From Poecilobothrus nobilitatus (lineage: Eukaryota; Arthropoda; Insecta; Diptera; Dolichopodidae): a stretch of DNA of 64,000 nt. The translations under genes were made by a program, and so were the position numbers. This document shows, piece by piece, positions 12,241-23,790 of the stretch. The notes under the pieces were generated by a model that was not told the DNA's origin, searched no databases, and was given only the letters and a program-made list of their open reading frames with translations. The stretch is from positions 79,484,416 through 79,548,415 of the forward strand of contig OX352774.1 of the NCBI GenBank assembly GCA_947095535.1. Direction: 5' to 3'. Positions within the stretch are counted from its first letter, which is position 1, and every line of letters starts with the position of its first letter.

Positions 12241-15200
12241 TAGGAAAATGGATACGTTGAATAATCCGCCTTATATTATTACTATTTTGCTAACAGTGAC
12301 TAAAGCCGTCACAACAGCTTACATATAAATTGTTTTATAACTAGAATCAGAAAAGTTGATAAAAAAATTTCATTTATACGGTTTTTATTTTATAACACTT
12401 TAAAAATTTTGTCTATTTCTTTTAAAGTTTGATAATTTTCGTCCTTATAGAAATTTAATTTTATTTTTTTCTTGATTTAAGTTTTAAATTTTGATTTTAA
12501 TTTTATAAATAGAATTCTAATACATATATGGTGTTTGAGATTAAAATTATAATTTTGTATGCACGTGTAAATTTTATTTAGGATCTTGTCAATCTGAACC
12601 TTTTTTTTTTTTTTTTTTTCTATTTCTTATAGGCAATTCATTAAAAATTACGTTATTGAAGGACAAAAAATTGATATTGATTATATAATATTTGTTGTTT
12701 TTTTTCTACAAGGATAATAAAATATGTATGTATGTACATATTTACATTTATTGGGATTTGTATTGTTAGTGTTAAAACTGAGCAAACATTTTAGTTTTAG
12801 AATTTAAAATGAGTGAGCACTAAATGTATATAATGGACCGAATGCATAAAAACTGAACTTGAATTCAAATCTCAATTTTTTTAAACAAAATCTACACTTG
12901 TAACCGTAGTTTTTGTTTAAAAATGTGAGATATTTCAGTTTAATCTAAATTTCATACTTTTAGCCCAATATAAATACGTATATGTATGTACACATAAATC
13001 TTATATGAAATGTTAAAGCTTATGATTGATAGAGTTATGAAAACTCTTAAGATAATTCTTAATCTGTCAAAGCTATTTATTTTTATTTAGAAGTTGTTTT
13101 TTTAAAGAAGGATATTCAGGGTATAAGAATATTATTTAGAATGCTTTAATTTTGCTGAAAAACATTTTCTTTTTAAATGAAAAAATAATTTAAGTGTAAT
13201 AAATTGAATCGAAACTAATATTGTTTTTCATCAAAAGAATCTCATAGAAGTTTGAAGTTTCGTACTGTTTTCATTGTTAAAAAGGGAAAACTCTAATATA
13301 TTCCTTGAGTAATATTTTTCTTCGAAATAGAACCTTTAAAAAAGATATATAATAGTATAATACCTCTTAATGCTAACATAATTTTTATCTACGTTATTGT
13401 TATAAGTATAACTTAATAAATATCTTAAACACTAACAGAAACAGACTTTGTTAAAGATTTAAAGGGGCGATACTAAATTTTTGAACTCTGGTTTTTAGTT
13501 GAATGCTCGTTCGTTCATTCTGTGTCTATGGCAGCATTGATTATATACTCTTGTATAAATAGAAAAAAATATTCTATGTTATTCTTAAACATAACAAAAC
13601 TTAAGATGGTAACTCTCATTTTCAACACTCATTTTACATAATCATGTATACATGTATACGTATAAATAAATGTTGTATTATAGTAAAAGCTTTCGTTCAT
13701 TTGATATATGTTGGTTTTTATTCTCTTTCGAAAATGTCTATTTAAGTGAAAATCGATATTTAATTGACCCTATAAGTTTGAAAAAAAAAAAAATTGATAT
13801 GTATATAAATACACATGTATGTATGTATAAAATGAGTGTATCTAATAGTAATAAAAATGAAATTTGAGTTTTTTTTTTCTTTGAAGAGAATATAATAAAC
13901 GGAAAAATATGGGAAAAGTAAAGAAGGACAACATTGTTTTTTTTTTTTTTTTTTGATTTTTTGTTCATTGTTGATTGCATCTATGGAAAAAAAAAAAAAA
14001 TAAAAGTAGGTATGTACTTAAAAAAGGGCTTAAAATATATTGATTATATATATATATATATATATATATAATTACGGTGCTACTATATGTATGTATAACA
14101 GATATTATAAATTGATATTTGTATGGATATACGAACAAAATTAAATATCAATTAAATTTTCCTTGAACTACGTCATATTTGAATGCCAAGGTTACAACGC
14201 TATATTTAAAAAGAAACGTTGTGAGCTGTTTTTTGTTTTATTTTTTTACTCTTTTATAAAATTTATTATCATTTTTCTAAATCGTCGGGAATTATATTTA
14301 GAAAAAGTGGTGAATCTGTTGATAATATGAAAGTGTCAAAGAGTGCCTATTTAGTTTTTTTTTTTTTTTGTCTCACCTTTAAATAATAAAAATCTATTTA
14401 TTTATTCTGTTAAATAATATTTTATGTTAATTGGTTTTCTTTTTATTTTTGGTTCTTGTTAAAGACTTTTACTTTTTATTTATAAAAACCTTTTATTTTT
14501 TGTTTAAATTTGACGCCTTTTAAGTTCAGAAAGATTTTTTTAATTAAATTTTTTTTTTTTGAATGATATTCTTAAGTTTTAGATTGTCACTTAATCAAAT
14601 TTCGTTTAAAAATACTCTATAGTAAAACATCAAGTAATGGGGTGGTTCTATTTAAAAGTTGAATTCTTTTCAATTTTAATTATTTTGATTATTTTTTTTT
14701 TTTTTTTATGTAGTTAATGAAAGGATAAAAGTGTGAAGTAATTATTTTTCAAATTAAAAATTAATACAATATCACAATAATATTGATTTCAGTTTGGGTG
14801 TCGTATACAAATTTAACTGATATACGAACTACTCTTACACATATAATAAAGAAGAAAATTATCAACAGATGGCGTCTAAATGGTTTTGAATGCCAATTCA
14901 GTATATTTTATCGCATCAATAAAACTGAAGTTTTTGTTTTTTTTTTTAATACTTAAATCTTAAAGTATTTTAGAATCTTGAAATATGTATTCCAAACGGG
15001 GTGAATAAAAATGAAAGAATATATAAATAGGTAGTTAGTTTAAAAAATTAGAAGGAAAAAATAAGTTTTGAAGAGTTTTGAGAGATAAGTAGTGGCATAT
15101 TAATTTGAAATTTAAAATGATGAAAAAAATTTACGAAAGTTTTAAACAAATATATTTGCATTACCTTTATACATTTTATAAGGGTCTATTTCGAAATTTT

Positions 15201-16659
15201 ATTTTAAAAATTCTTCCTTTTTCAACTTCTTCAAAATTTTCTTGTTTAAAATTTGTTTTTTCGAAATATTCTCTTATTTTAAAATGTCCTTATTTAAAAT
15301 TTTCGTTATCCTTTCAAATATATATTAAAATAACGTAGAATTAAAAAAAAGGAAAATTCCTAAATTAAAAGTAAAAAAAAAAAAAACTGATAAAAAAATG
15401 TATTCCGATATATACATATATTTTGGATAAAGCGTATTTAACTCTGAATTTATGAATTATAATTCAGGGTCAATCCTAAAGTCCCTTCTAATTATTCTTC
15501 AATAATATAATACATATTTTAACAATTTGCAATTATTTTTCCGCTGGTTTTTTTTTTTGTTTTTTGAAAATTTAAGCTTTTGAGAAAGCAAAAAAAACGG
15601 CTGACCCAAATTTCGCTAGACATATTATTGGAATCCTCATTTTGTACGGCCCCCTTTGGTTGTTTTTTTTTGCTATGCAAAAGAGGGGAATTATTTCTTT
15701 AAAAAGGAGTTTTTGTAGCAAAAAGGGAGTTTTTCTCGAAAAAGAATATAATGAAAGTGAAATTTCGTTGGGCACTCATTTTATATGTACAAGATGGAAC
15801 TTGTTAAAACTAAAAGAAGAAAGAGTTTGTATACTTTACTACAGTTTTATTTAAAAAATTTTTGTAATACAAAAGTTAAAAAATATACCATATAAAAACT
15901 GTAACGTATAATTTGTATTTTTCTTTCAATCCTTCAAATTTAATTTAAAAGCAGGTTTTTTTGTTTTTTTAGGGGTATCGGAAAATCCATATATTTATTT
16001 TATCTTTTCAAAGATAATATTTTTTTTTGTAAATATTGTAGACTATCAAATCTTTAATCAAAATTTAGTACTGAAAAGTTACTCAAATTTCTGAAATTTG
16101 AAAACTTTTGATTTTTGTTAAGTATAACTATTTAATTCTACATAAATAGAAAAATCTAAAATATTAAAAGTAAAGATTCTTTTTTTTTCTTCTCGAAAAC
16201 GAGAAAATAAAGAATCTAAAGGAGTTTTTTTTAACTAAAAACTGTTTCATAAAAACAAACCAAAAAAAAAAAAAATGCTTTTCTGTTTCTTAATATTCTA
16301 AAAGTAAGCAAAAAAATTAAAACTAGAAAAAAAATTCAAATTAAAACTTATTTTTGTTTAAATTTCATTAATTAAAAATGAAACTACAAAAACTAACTTC
16401 TGTTTTTTTTGGTAGTTACCTATGTATATTAAATGAAATGCAAACATTTACTAATTCATTTTTTATTTGTATATTTATAGATATTTGTACAGTTACTTGC
16501 AAAAATATAATATCATTCATTTATGGCACAACAAAAAAAGTCCCAAAAGCAAAAATGAAAAAAGTGCCAAATTTCAAACAAATTTCAAAAAAAATCTTGG
16601 TGACTTTTTTAATTTTTGGTTTTTGCCAAAATTTTATACATATTTAAATAGGAGCGTAC
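12241..16659. other. AT-rich non-coding stretch
   Basis: No supportable gene. Includes a (TA)13 tract at 14045-14070 and many poly-T/poly-A runs. A fragment at 15572-15660 has the wording of a dispersed insect repeat (on the minus strand, AATTTGGGTCAGCCGTTTTT followed by an A/T-rich stretch). Open frames at 13670-13980, 15105-15338, 15572-15854 and 16378-16724 are short, overlap each other on opposite strands or come from homopolymers, and are not called. Confidence 0.5.
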
Positions 16660-17190
16660 CGAAGTCTCTGTTTTTTTTAGAAAATTCAGGTATTCCTTTT
16701 TCTAGAATATTTATATATGTATGAATCAAAATCAGGGTTGCCCCTTTTCCTGAGTATTTATATATACTCTTATTCATATACTCTTATTTATATAAAATCT
16801 CTTATTCAGATGAGATTCTGAATAAGAGATTTTAAAGTTGGACTCAAAATCAGGGTGGCCCCTTTTTCCGGAATATTTATATATATGTATATGTTATATT
16901 CTGAATTAGGACGGATTTTAGAATTGGATTCAAAAACATAGTTATAGGCCTTTTACAGAATATTTAAATTTTATGTATATGCCAAATTCTGAATTAGGAG
17001 AGATTTTAGATTGGTGACAAAAATCAAGGTTTCAGCAGTTATATTAGCGGGAGTTTGGGCAGAAATTTACAAATTTAATATTTTTGTACGAATATATGTA
17101 GAAAATTCTATATTTAATACTTTTGTATGAAGTAGGTATACCGTACCTGTATGTAGGTATGGGGCAGCCCCCACTATTTTGGAATTTTGC
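16660..17190. repeat. D5 tandem array, ~83-88-bp unit
   Basis: Units starting at about 16815, 16898 and 16985 begin GATTCTGAAT(A/T)AGGA or similar. They continue GATTTTAGA(A)TTGGA...AAAATCAGGGT, then GCCCCTTTTCC, then GGAATATTTATATATATG. A partial unit lies upstream at 16680-16760. The last unit runs into CAAGGTTTCAGCAGTTATATT and a GGGGCAGCCCCCA segment near 17160, which matches the 6.3-kb D5 copy. An imperfect ~3.5-copy minisatellite derived from a dispersed repeat. Confidence 0.7.
16793..16834. repeat. 18-bp perfect inverted repeat (hairpin)
   Basis: Left arm 16793-16810 and right arm 16817-16834 are exact reverse complements (TAAAATCTCTTATTCAGA), with a 6-base loop TGAGAT. It lies at the junction of two units of the D5 array and probably arose by a local inversion of the unit boundary. 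Confidence 0.85.
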
Positions 17191-17294
17191 GGACTTTGTC
17201 TAAACTTAAAAGTTTAAATTGGTAATTTCAACTAGCCCTGAATTCACCAATATTTAAAGTTCACGCAACATTAACTGAAACTAGCTGTCATATA

Positions 17295-17531
17295 CCCCAG
17301 GAAAATGCTTTTGGGGACATTTTTCCATAATAATATGTAAAAAATTTTGGATACTTTTTCATATGCAAAAAGTCCTTAAAATACAATTTTTATAAAAGTT
17401 CCCAAAATAAAGGAAAATGGTCCCCAATGTTTTCAATTAATTTTGGAAACTTTTTACATATGCAAAAAGTTTCATCTCTAATTATTTCATCCCTAAAGTT
17501 TCATACAAATTTTGAGGACTTTTTCCAGGGG
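17295..17531. mobile_element. foldback-like element
   Basis: Ends are inverted: CCCCAGGAAAA at 17295-17305 against TTTTTCCAGGGG at 17520-17531. Inside, a near-palindrome ACTTTTTNCATATGCAAAAAGT occurs twice in direct orientation (about 17348-17373 and 17449-17471), each preceded by TTTTGGA. GGGGACATTTT and a GGTCCCCA segment form further inverted modules. Modular, palindrome-rich structure without coding potential resembles foldback or MITE elements (inference). No target-site duplication is evident. Confidence 0.45.
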
Positions 17532-17545
17532 AGTTTTTCATGCAG

Positions 17546-18060
17546 TCTTCTTTTATGTTAGATGACCACTCTCGTTTACTTTCGGATCATTTGCGAAATT
17601 TTCTCTGTAACACGAACTCGCTTAAATCCGACCGCTTGTGAAACATTTTGATCTTTTCTTGTTAAATTACATTAGTTATGAATTACACTATGCCAAAATT
17701 TTGAAAATTGAAATGTGATAAAGCGTGGAACGTGTTTATTTTGTCTAATTGGTTGGTAATGTAATTATAAATGTAACAGTTGCGTCTGTTCTGCTTAAAT
17801 AATTCAGTATATTAGTTTTAACTATATAATATTAAATAGGTTCTATAAAATTCGTTGCCTAAAAATGAACCTAATAAACCTAACCTAAATAATAACCTAA
17901 ATAATAAAAATATGATATAACCTTTTAGTAGTAGTTCCTCTTAAAATGTTTTTTCATGGCAGGCAAAAAAAGGGAAATTAATTTTATTTACAAAAATTTT
18001 GTAGCTAAACGTCATAATTACATAATTTTTAAAATATAAAATTTGGTTCAAGACTTTTGT
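17546..18060. other. non-coding stretch with no recognised feature
   Basis: Slightly less AT-rich near 17560-17640. No open frame or repeat match noticed. A short direct repeat, CCTAAATAATAA, occurs around 17882-17908. Confidence 0.4.
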
Positions 18061-19280
18061 CTGTCACTGTTGTTTTTTTTTTATGTTTGAAATTGTTTGA
18101 TAAAACAAATTTAAAGAGAAATAAAACACAAAAAAAAAAAAAACTAAAGTGAAATTAAAGTTTTCCTTGTTGGTATTTAACTAAGGTGTTTTTGTAAATT
18201 TTTTTTTTTTTTTTGTTTTTAGGAATCTAAATTAGGAATCAGTATATTATATTTATGTTTTTGTTTTTCTCTATTTCAATTTGCATTCTCTTGTTTTACT
18301 TATAACTTTTTTTTCCTAGTTTTTTTTTTTTGCGTTTCCTTAAATTAACAAAAATATTTTTTGGTTCTTATTTTATTCTATTGTGGTATTTTGGTACACA
18401 CGTATAGAAATAAAGTGTATATAAATATAAGCAATTGTATCACGTCCTTTTTGTTCTATTTCTATTTTTGTTTTTGTTTTTTCCTTTTGTTTTTTACAAG
18501 TCATCTGATAGGTGTTATTTTCACGTCTTGATATTTCTCATTCAAAAGGCCACAAGAATGACACATAAATAAAGAGAAAAAAAAAGGAGGGGGCATCTAA
18601 AAAAAAAAAAAAATAGAAAATAAGAAATCCTGTGTTTTTACATTCAATTAAATAAAAAGAAACAGATAAAGAAAACAAAAAGGACTTAGTTTTTAGATAT
18701 TATTTGTGTGTATTTATTTGTTTGCTGTTTTTGGTTTTTTTTTTTTTTTATTTTCTGTTTTTTTTTTTTTTTGTTTCTGAATTATGATATTGCATATACG
18801 TTAGGCACACGAAAATAAGTTTTTTTTTTTTTTTCATTTACTAAAAAAAAGTACAATACATATTGTAATTTTTTTTTTTTTAGTTTTTTTTTTGGTTTTT
18901 TTTTTTTTTGCTTGTCATTCATTCTATATTTGGACTAATTTTACCAGGTGAAAAAAAAAAAACTGTGAGGAAATAGATGTATTATGTACGGTAAATAAAA
19001 AAAAAAAAAACTTGGATGATGTTTTGGTTTTTTTTTTTTTTGTTTTTCTCTTTGTTATTTGTTTCTTAATATACGTATATATATTTTTTTTATTTCTTTT
19101 TCCGTTTTTTTTTTGTTTTCAGTGAATTAAGGACTTTTCAAAAAAGTCTTTCTATTCTTGTCTGTTTTAAGTCTTATTATTATCTTTTTTTTTTTTGTTA
19201 ACATTTTTTTGTTGTGGTTGATTTAATGTGATTTTTTTTTTTTTTCATTTTTCTTCTATTTTATTTTATGTTTTAGTTTA
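18060..19280 (-). other. T-rich stretch, possible 3' UTR of the minus-strand candidate exon
   Basis: Long T and A homopolymers alternate with short mixed segments. There is no open frame. If the terminal exon at 19281-19312 is real, this would be its 3' untranslated region read on the minus strand. Nothing in the sequence proves transcription, and AT-rich strings make poly-A signals uninformative. Confidence 0.2.
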
Positions 19281-19312
19281 TTAACGCATGATGTGTAATC
19301 GTTTTCTTGGTC
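19281..19312 (-). CDS. candidate terminal coding exon (partial)
   Basis: On the minus strand a strong splice-acceptor context, a run of T then CGTTTTCAG (AG ending at 19313), is followed by sequence that in one frame reads two bases then PRKRLHIMR and TAA at 19281-19283. The exon sequence is less AT-rich than its flanks, and the tail is basic and protein-like. A T-rich region of 1.2 kb, plausible as 3' UTR, lies downstream. I cannot identify the gene, and the upstream exons, if any, are not recognised in this window. A short match to a splice consensus can occur by chance in T-rich DNA, so this is a candidate only. Confidence 0.27.
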
Positions 19313-19639
19313 CTGAAAACGAAAAAAAAATATTACATTAAAATTTTCCAAATTTAGGATGATTTTTTGAATTTATATAAGTGTTTTACGAAAAGTTTTA
19401 TAATAAATAATTATTCTATTTTAAAAATATCAGGATTATATGGCTTTAGTTAAATGAGTGAAACGTATTATACTTATTTCAATTGGACCAACATTGGACT
19501 TTCTCGAAGTTTTAAAGAATGTAAAATTTAATATGATGCATTTATGATCTCAGGAGAATTGAAAAAATTTGAAAGAGAAAAAATAACGTGAAATTCTGAA
19601 ATAACGCCGTAAAAGGACGTGAACCTAGTTAAAACAATT

Positions 19640-19871
19640 AAATTTCTTTGACTTTATTGATTGCATCAGGTAAAGCGTGAAATTCTCTGGAACGGGAGTC
19701 TTTAAATTCTTATGATGTACGACGAGAATGACAGAACCTTCGTTGAAATGATGAAACATCTCTGGATATCATAAAACTTCAGATTTAAAACTGGGTAGAA
19801 ATCGAATCGGCTCTGAATCGAAAAAGTGAAAGGATCTGTTCAGTTAGACGGAGGATTTGGTCTGTCGCACC
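19640..19871 (-). pseudogene. decayed non-LTR retrotransposon RT core fragment
   Basis: Read on the minus strand from 19871, the sequence gives GATDQILRLTEQI followed by LFRFRADSIS and a stop near 19784. 'DQLLRLTE.I' followed by a variable linker is the conserved stretch just before the first catalytic aspartate block in Jockey-like LINE reverse transcriptases. After frame disruption the next segment reads KFYDIQRCFI and SFSSYIIRI, resembling the region that follows in the same proteins ('L...GIP..fi..i.sfL..R.F.V'). The catalytic segment between them is lost or unreadable. The stretch is markedly less AT-rich than its flanks. An inactive fragment on the opposite strand from the 5.6-kb relic. 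Confidence 0.55.
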
Positions 19872-20639
19872 AATTAAGAAAAAGGAGAAGAATAAAATAA
19901 TTTGCCTTCTTAATTACTTTTACTAAGATCTTAACGCATAGTGCTACTTTCGCTAAATGAAAATCGCATTTAAAAATTTAACACTTTGAAAATAGAAAAT
20001 CGCAGGGTTGCGAATGCGAAATTAAAATTTTGGTACTGTTAATGCTTATACAGTTAGACAACAATGTATGTAAATATGTATGTAAAAATAATATATATAT
20101 ACATATATGTATAAAATTTGTGTTATTCACATGTGTTTCATGATTTCCATACATGTACCGAACAAAGATTCACCTAGCATTCATTCAATTATCCTTTCTA
20201 TCTTTATATGTATGAAATTAAAATTTAAAAAAAATATTAACGTAAAGATTGTTTCCTTTTTTAATTGAATACCGGTCATTTTTTAATAATTTTAATAAAA
20301 TTAATGATAAGAAAGATTCCCCTTGGAATTTATGATCTATGATGGATATTTAAAAAAAATTTTTGCATATTTTAAATTTAATACAAAAACCAAAAATTAT
20401 CATAGTTGTTCAACCAGTTAAGGTTTATGCTGACCCTTAAATATATTCAGTATATGTTACTTTAGAAATTTTAAAATTTATCTTTTTAAATGAAATCATT
20501 GAAAAGTAAAATGACTGCTTTTGTCACTGAAAAGTTTCAATTTTAAAAAATTTAACATTCTATTTTTAAATATTCAGTACATTTATGCTAAACTTGCCAA
20601 ATCATTTTTTTTTGTACTGTTTATAACCGTATGAACATA

Positions 20640-21410
20640 GTTCAGGGATATAATAAATTTATATCATTATGTTTGTGATACCTTGAAGGAGACGGAATAT
20701 GGCAAATCTGGACAGTAAACACATACCTGTAATGAATTCTGGGTCAGTTTATCTATATGCAGTTGTCCATCCACCTGTTCGTACGATAACTCAAAAAATA
20801 ATGGAGTTAGGATTCTGAAAATATTTATCATACCATTTTTATTTAAATGCCAGTTTCGTTATTGAAATTAAACAAGTTCAATTGCCTGGTTCGAGAAGCT
20901 CACAACTATGAGTGTGTAACTGCTATACAAATTTTATTTTTATATCATTTCATAACTATGCGCAGATAGCTGTCATATATATATATATTTTATCAATATA
21001 ACTTACTGCCATCTATATAAGTTGGGTATTTAAAATTTTGTTAAAAGAAGTTAAGTTTGCAACGACTTTTAAAAAATTTACTTAGTCTAACAAGTTCAGA
21101 TATCTGCGAAATATATATGCTCATACCTTTTTAATTGAAGAAGCTGGATAGCTGACGAAGATGTAGAAGATAATTTTGTGGAATATTATCAAATTTTATG
21201 GCAACAACTTCAATAAAATTTGGTTTATTTGACCCAAATGAGTTGTGTACATGTCATACAGCTCTAAAATTTATATAAATATATCTCAGTATTTAATTAA
21301 GTTAGATATCTTAACCCTAACGGAACCAACTTATAATGTTATGCTCGTGCGGATATCCTACAGTTAAAGCAGTCAACTCTGTAACCTTTTTCATTTTTTG
21401 TTTAAAATTG
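20640..21410 (+). repeat. D1 dispersed repeat, copy 1
   Basis: Shares landmarks with 49255-49927 and 57685-57990: ACGATAACTCAAAAAATAAT followed by GGAGTTAG; TCAAATTTTATGGCAA then a AAATTTGGTTT segment; TATAAATATATCTCAGTATT then TTAATTAAGTTAGATATCTTAA. A terminal block near 21345-21390 (GTGCGGATATCCTACAGTTA then CAGTCAACTCTGTA) also recurs at 47738-47792, 49878-49927, 51413-51475 and 57925-57990. No protein motifs or inverted termini are visible. Element class unknown. Confidence 0.65.
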
Positions 21411-21514
21411 CATTTTCAGTTTAAAAAAAAAATCCTTATTAAAGTTATATATAAAAAAAGACGAAAACTAAATAAATAAAACATTGGAAATTTAAATATA
21501 CTTGTAAATGTATT

Positions 21515-21545
<31 letters not shown>

Positions 21546-23254
21546 CTTTTATTGAGTTTAAGTATGTGGTTGCTTTATTTAATGATATAATCATAAAGTG
21601 CATTGTCCTGGTTTTCCTAAATTTACAAATATTGCATCATACATTATTATTTCTGCAAAAGGCAACTTAAATATTTTTCAGGATTTTTTTTATAAGGTAC
21701 TTCGAAATGGAATAACACCTTTGTTGATGTAATTTTAAGGTAAATAAAAATGAAAATTACAAAAATTAAAAAGAAACAAAACCATATATTATAGTTTAAA
21801 GCATGTATTTGTATAAAATTAATGCTATTTTGATTTTTTTTTTATAAAAAATAAAGAACAAAAAATTAAAGGAGAGCTTAAAAAATTAAATGGTGCCAAA
21901 TAGAATTTACAGTTAGTATTGTGAGCAAATGTTATTGTGCCGAAAGTGAAGCAGTTATTGACAAAGAATATATCCTTAAATAGTGATATTGATTTCAAAT
22001 ATTTTTGTTACTAACAGCTTCTTTTTGGATTAAAAAATCTTTTATCGTAGATTGTCTGAACTCTTTCATTATGTAACGGCCGAATCTTATATGTGTTATG
22101 ATAATTTAGTGTTAGTGTTAATGTTTGTTTATTATCCAAAGTATTTTCTTTTGCTAACATTTGATTATCATACTTTATTTTAGTACTTTATTATTTTATT
22201 ACTTTATTATTTATTATTTTGATTATATTAATTTGAGGGTTTCTAAATTGGAGCTCTGAACCTATTATTGAAGACCATGAAGGGTACATGAAGGGTTGGT
22301 GATAGTTTCGATCAAAGATCAAAGTTTGTTTCTATGTTAGTATCTCTTAAGGTCTGTTAAAGGTTATGTTTTTTATGTATTATTTAAGCTGTTTACAAGA
22401 TTTTTTTGTGTACTTTTTCTGGCGATAAATTTTAATTTTAGTAACATATAAGTTGTTGACTGTTTTAAGGACAAAATTTGAGTCATTTTTTTTTTTTACA
22501 AAAACTAGAGTAGAAATTTAAACAATTTAAACAAACATTCATTTTATTTTAAAAAAGTATAAAATAAAAAAATAGTGTAGGTAAATAAAAAAAAAAGTTC
22601 AGTATTTTTTTTGTATTAATATTGTGCTAAACTTCCATTTTTTTATGTTTGCATGTGAATGTTTGTGTATAAAATTGACATATTATGCATGCATGTATGC
22701 ATATATGAAAAAAAAAGAAGTACTTAAGATCTTATTTACTTAAAATAGGTACTAAAAGTTAAAAAAAGAAAATATTTAAAAACTTTTTTTTTTCTTGTTT
22801 TTTCTGGCACTTTGATATAAATGGTGTTCTTGGTTGTCTTCAGGCACTATTTCTTGAATAAAAAAAAGCAAAATCTCATTTTCATTCCGAGTTTTTGTAA
22901 AAAAAAAAAAAAATTCCCTTTCAAGCTATAAAATTTTTATTTAGTTAAAAAGTAGTTTAAAATGGTTTTTTTTTTTTTCGGTTGTCTTTTAAACTTGGCT
23001 GAAAGTTAGTGTTTAGGGTTTTTTTTTGTTGATGCTTTTTGAGTTAATATAAAGCGCCATTTGTTAAAAGTATAATTTTTAAAGAAAAATTACTTCATAT
23101 GCAATTTATGGTTGTGTTTCAATGCTTTTAAACGTTATACTATTTTTTTTTTTTTCTTTTACTAAATTATCGTTCTTACATACATTTTCTGTTATGTTAT
23201 TTTATTTTTTAGCATATTTCTAAAAAATAAATTTGCTTTATAAGTTTCACTTTG
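21411..23254. other. AT-rich non-coding stretch
   Basis: No gene is seen. Holds an (AT)n tract at about 21519-21545, poly-A/T runs, and a short duplicated ATGAAGGGT motif near 22277-22295. Confidence 0.5.
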
Positions 23255-23790
23255 TCTATTCGATATTGCTACCGTCATAACTCCGTCATGATTTTAATTA
23301 GAATTCTTGAAATTTTAAGAGAAGAAAGATATTTCATAAGTTACCTTAGAACATTTTTTTTATATATAACTTTTGAGAGCTAGGAGTTAAAAATTGTAAA
23401 TATGCTACCTGTAACTTTGGGGTTTTCTAACTACACTCCTTTTAAGTATTAGGAGTTCAAAATTGAAAATTTGCTACCTGAAAATTTTGCGCTCGTTTAC
23501 AAATGTTTTCAAAGTAAAAGACAAAAAATAAAACTCCATCATAATATTTTTAGATGAGTTAACAACTTTTTATAAATTTTTTTTTTTTAAAGCGTTGAAG
23601 AAAGTATGTGTATGTTGATTTTCCATAATCTTTTCTTACATATAAAATTCTCAGAAAATTTTGAAATTTTAGTGCATTCTAATGGTGTATAAACATTCAA
23701 AACGGTTTACAAAATTTATTGCTTTTTTAGAAAATGTGCGCTTTTAAAAACCTCTGGTTTTACATACTACCTTGTTTATTTTGTTGCAGA
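23255..23790 (+). repeat. D2 dispersed repeat, copy 2 (partial)
   Basis: Matches the distal part of D2: CGTCATAACTCCGTCATGAT, AGGAGTTCAAAATTGAAAAT then TTGCTACCTG, AAAACTCCATCATAATATTT then TTAGATGAGTTAACAACT, and an end TGTGCGCTTTTAAAAACCTC then GGTTTTACATACTACCTTGT, which parallels 8278-8330. An internal duplication (the AGGAGTTnAAAATTG segment occurs twice) is visible. Confidence 0.55.
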
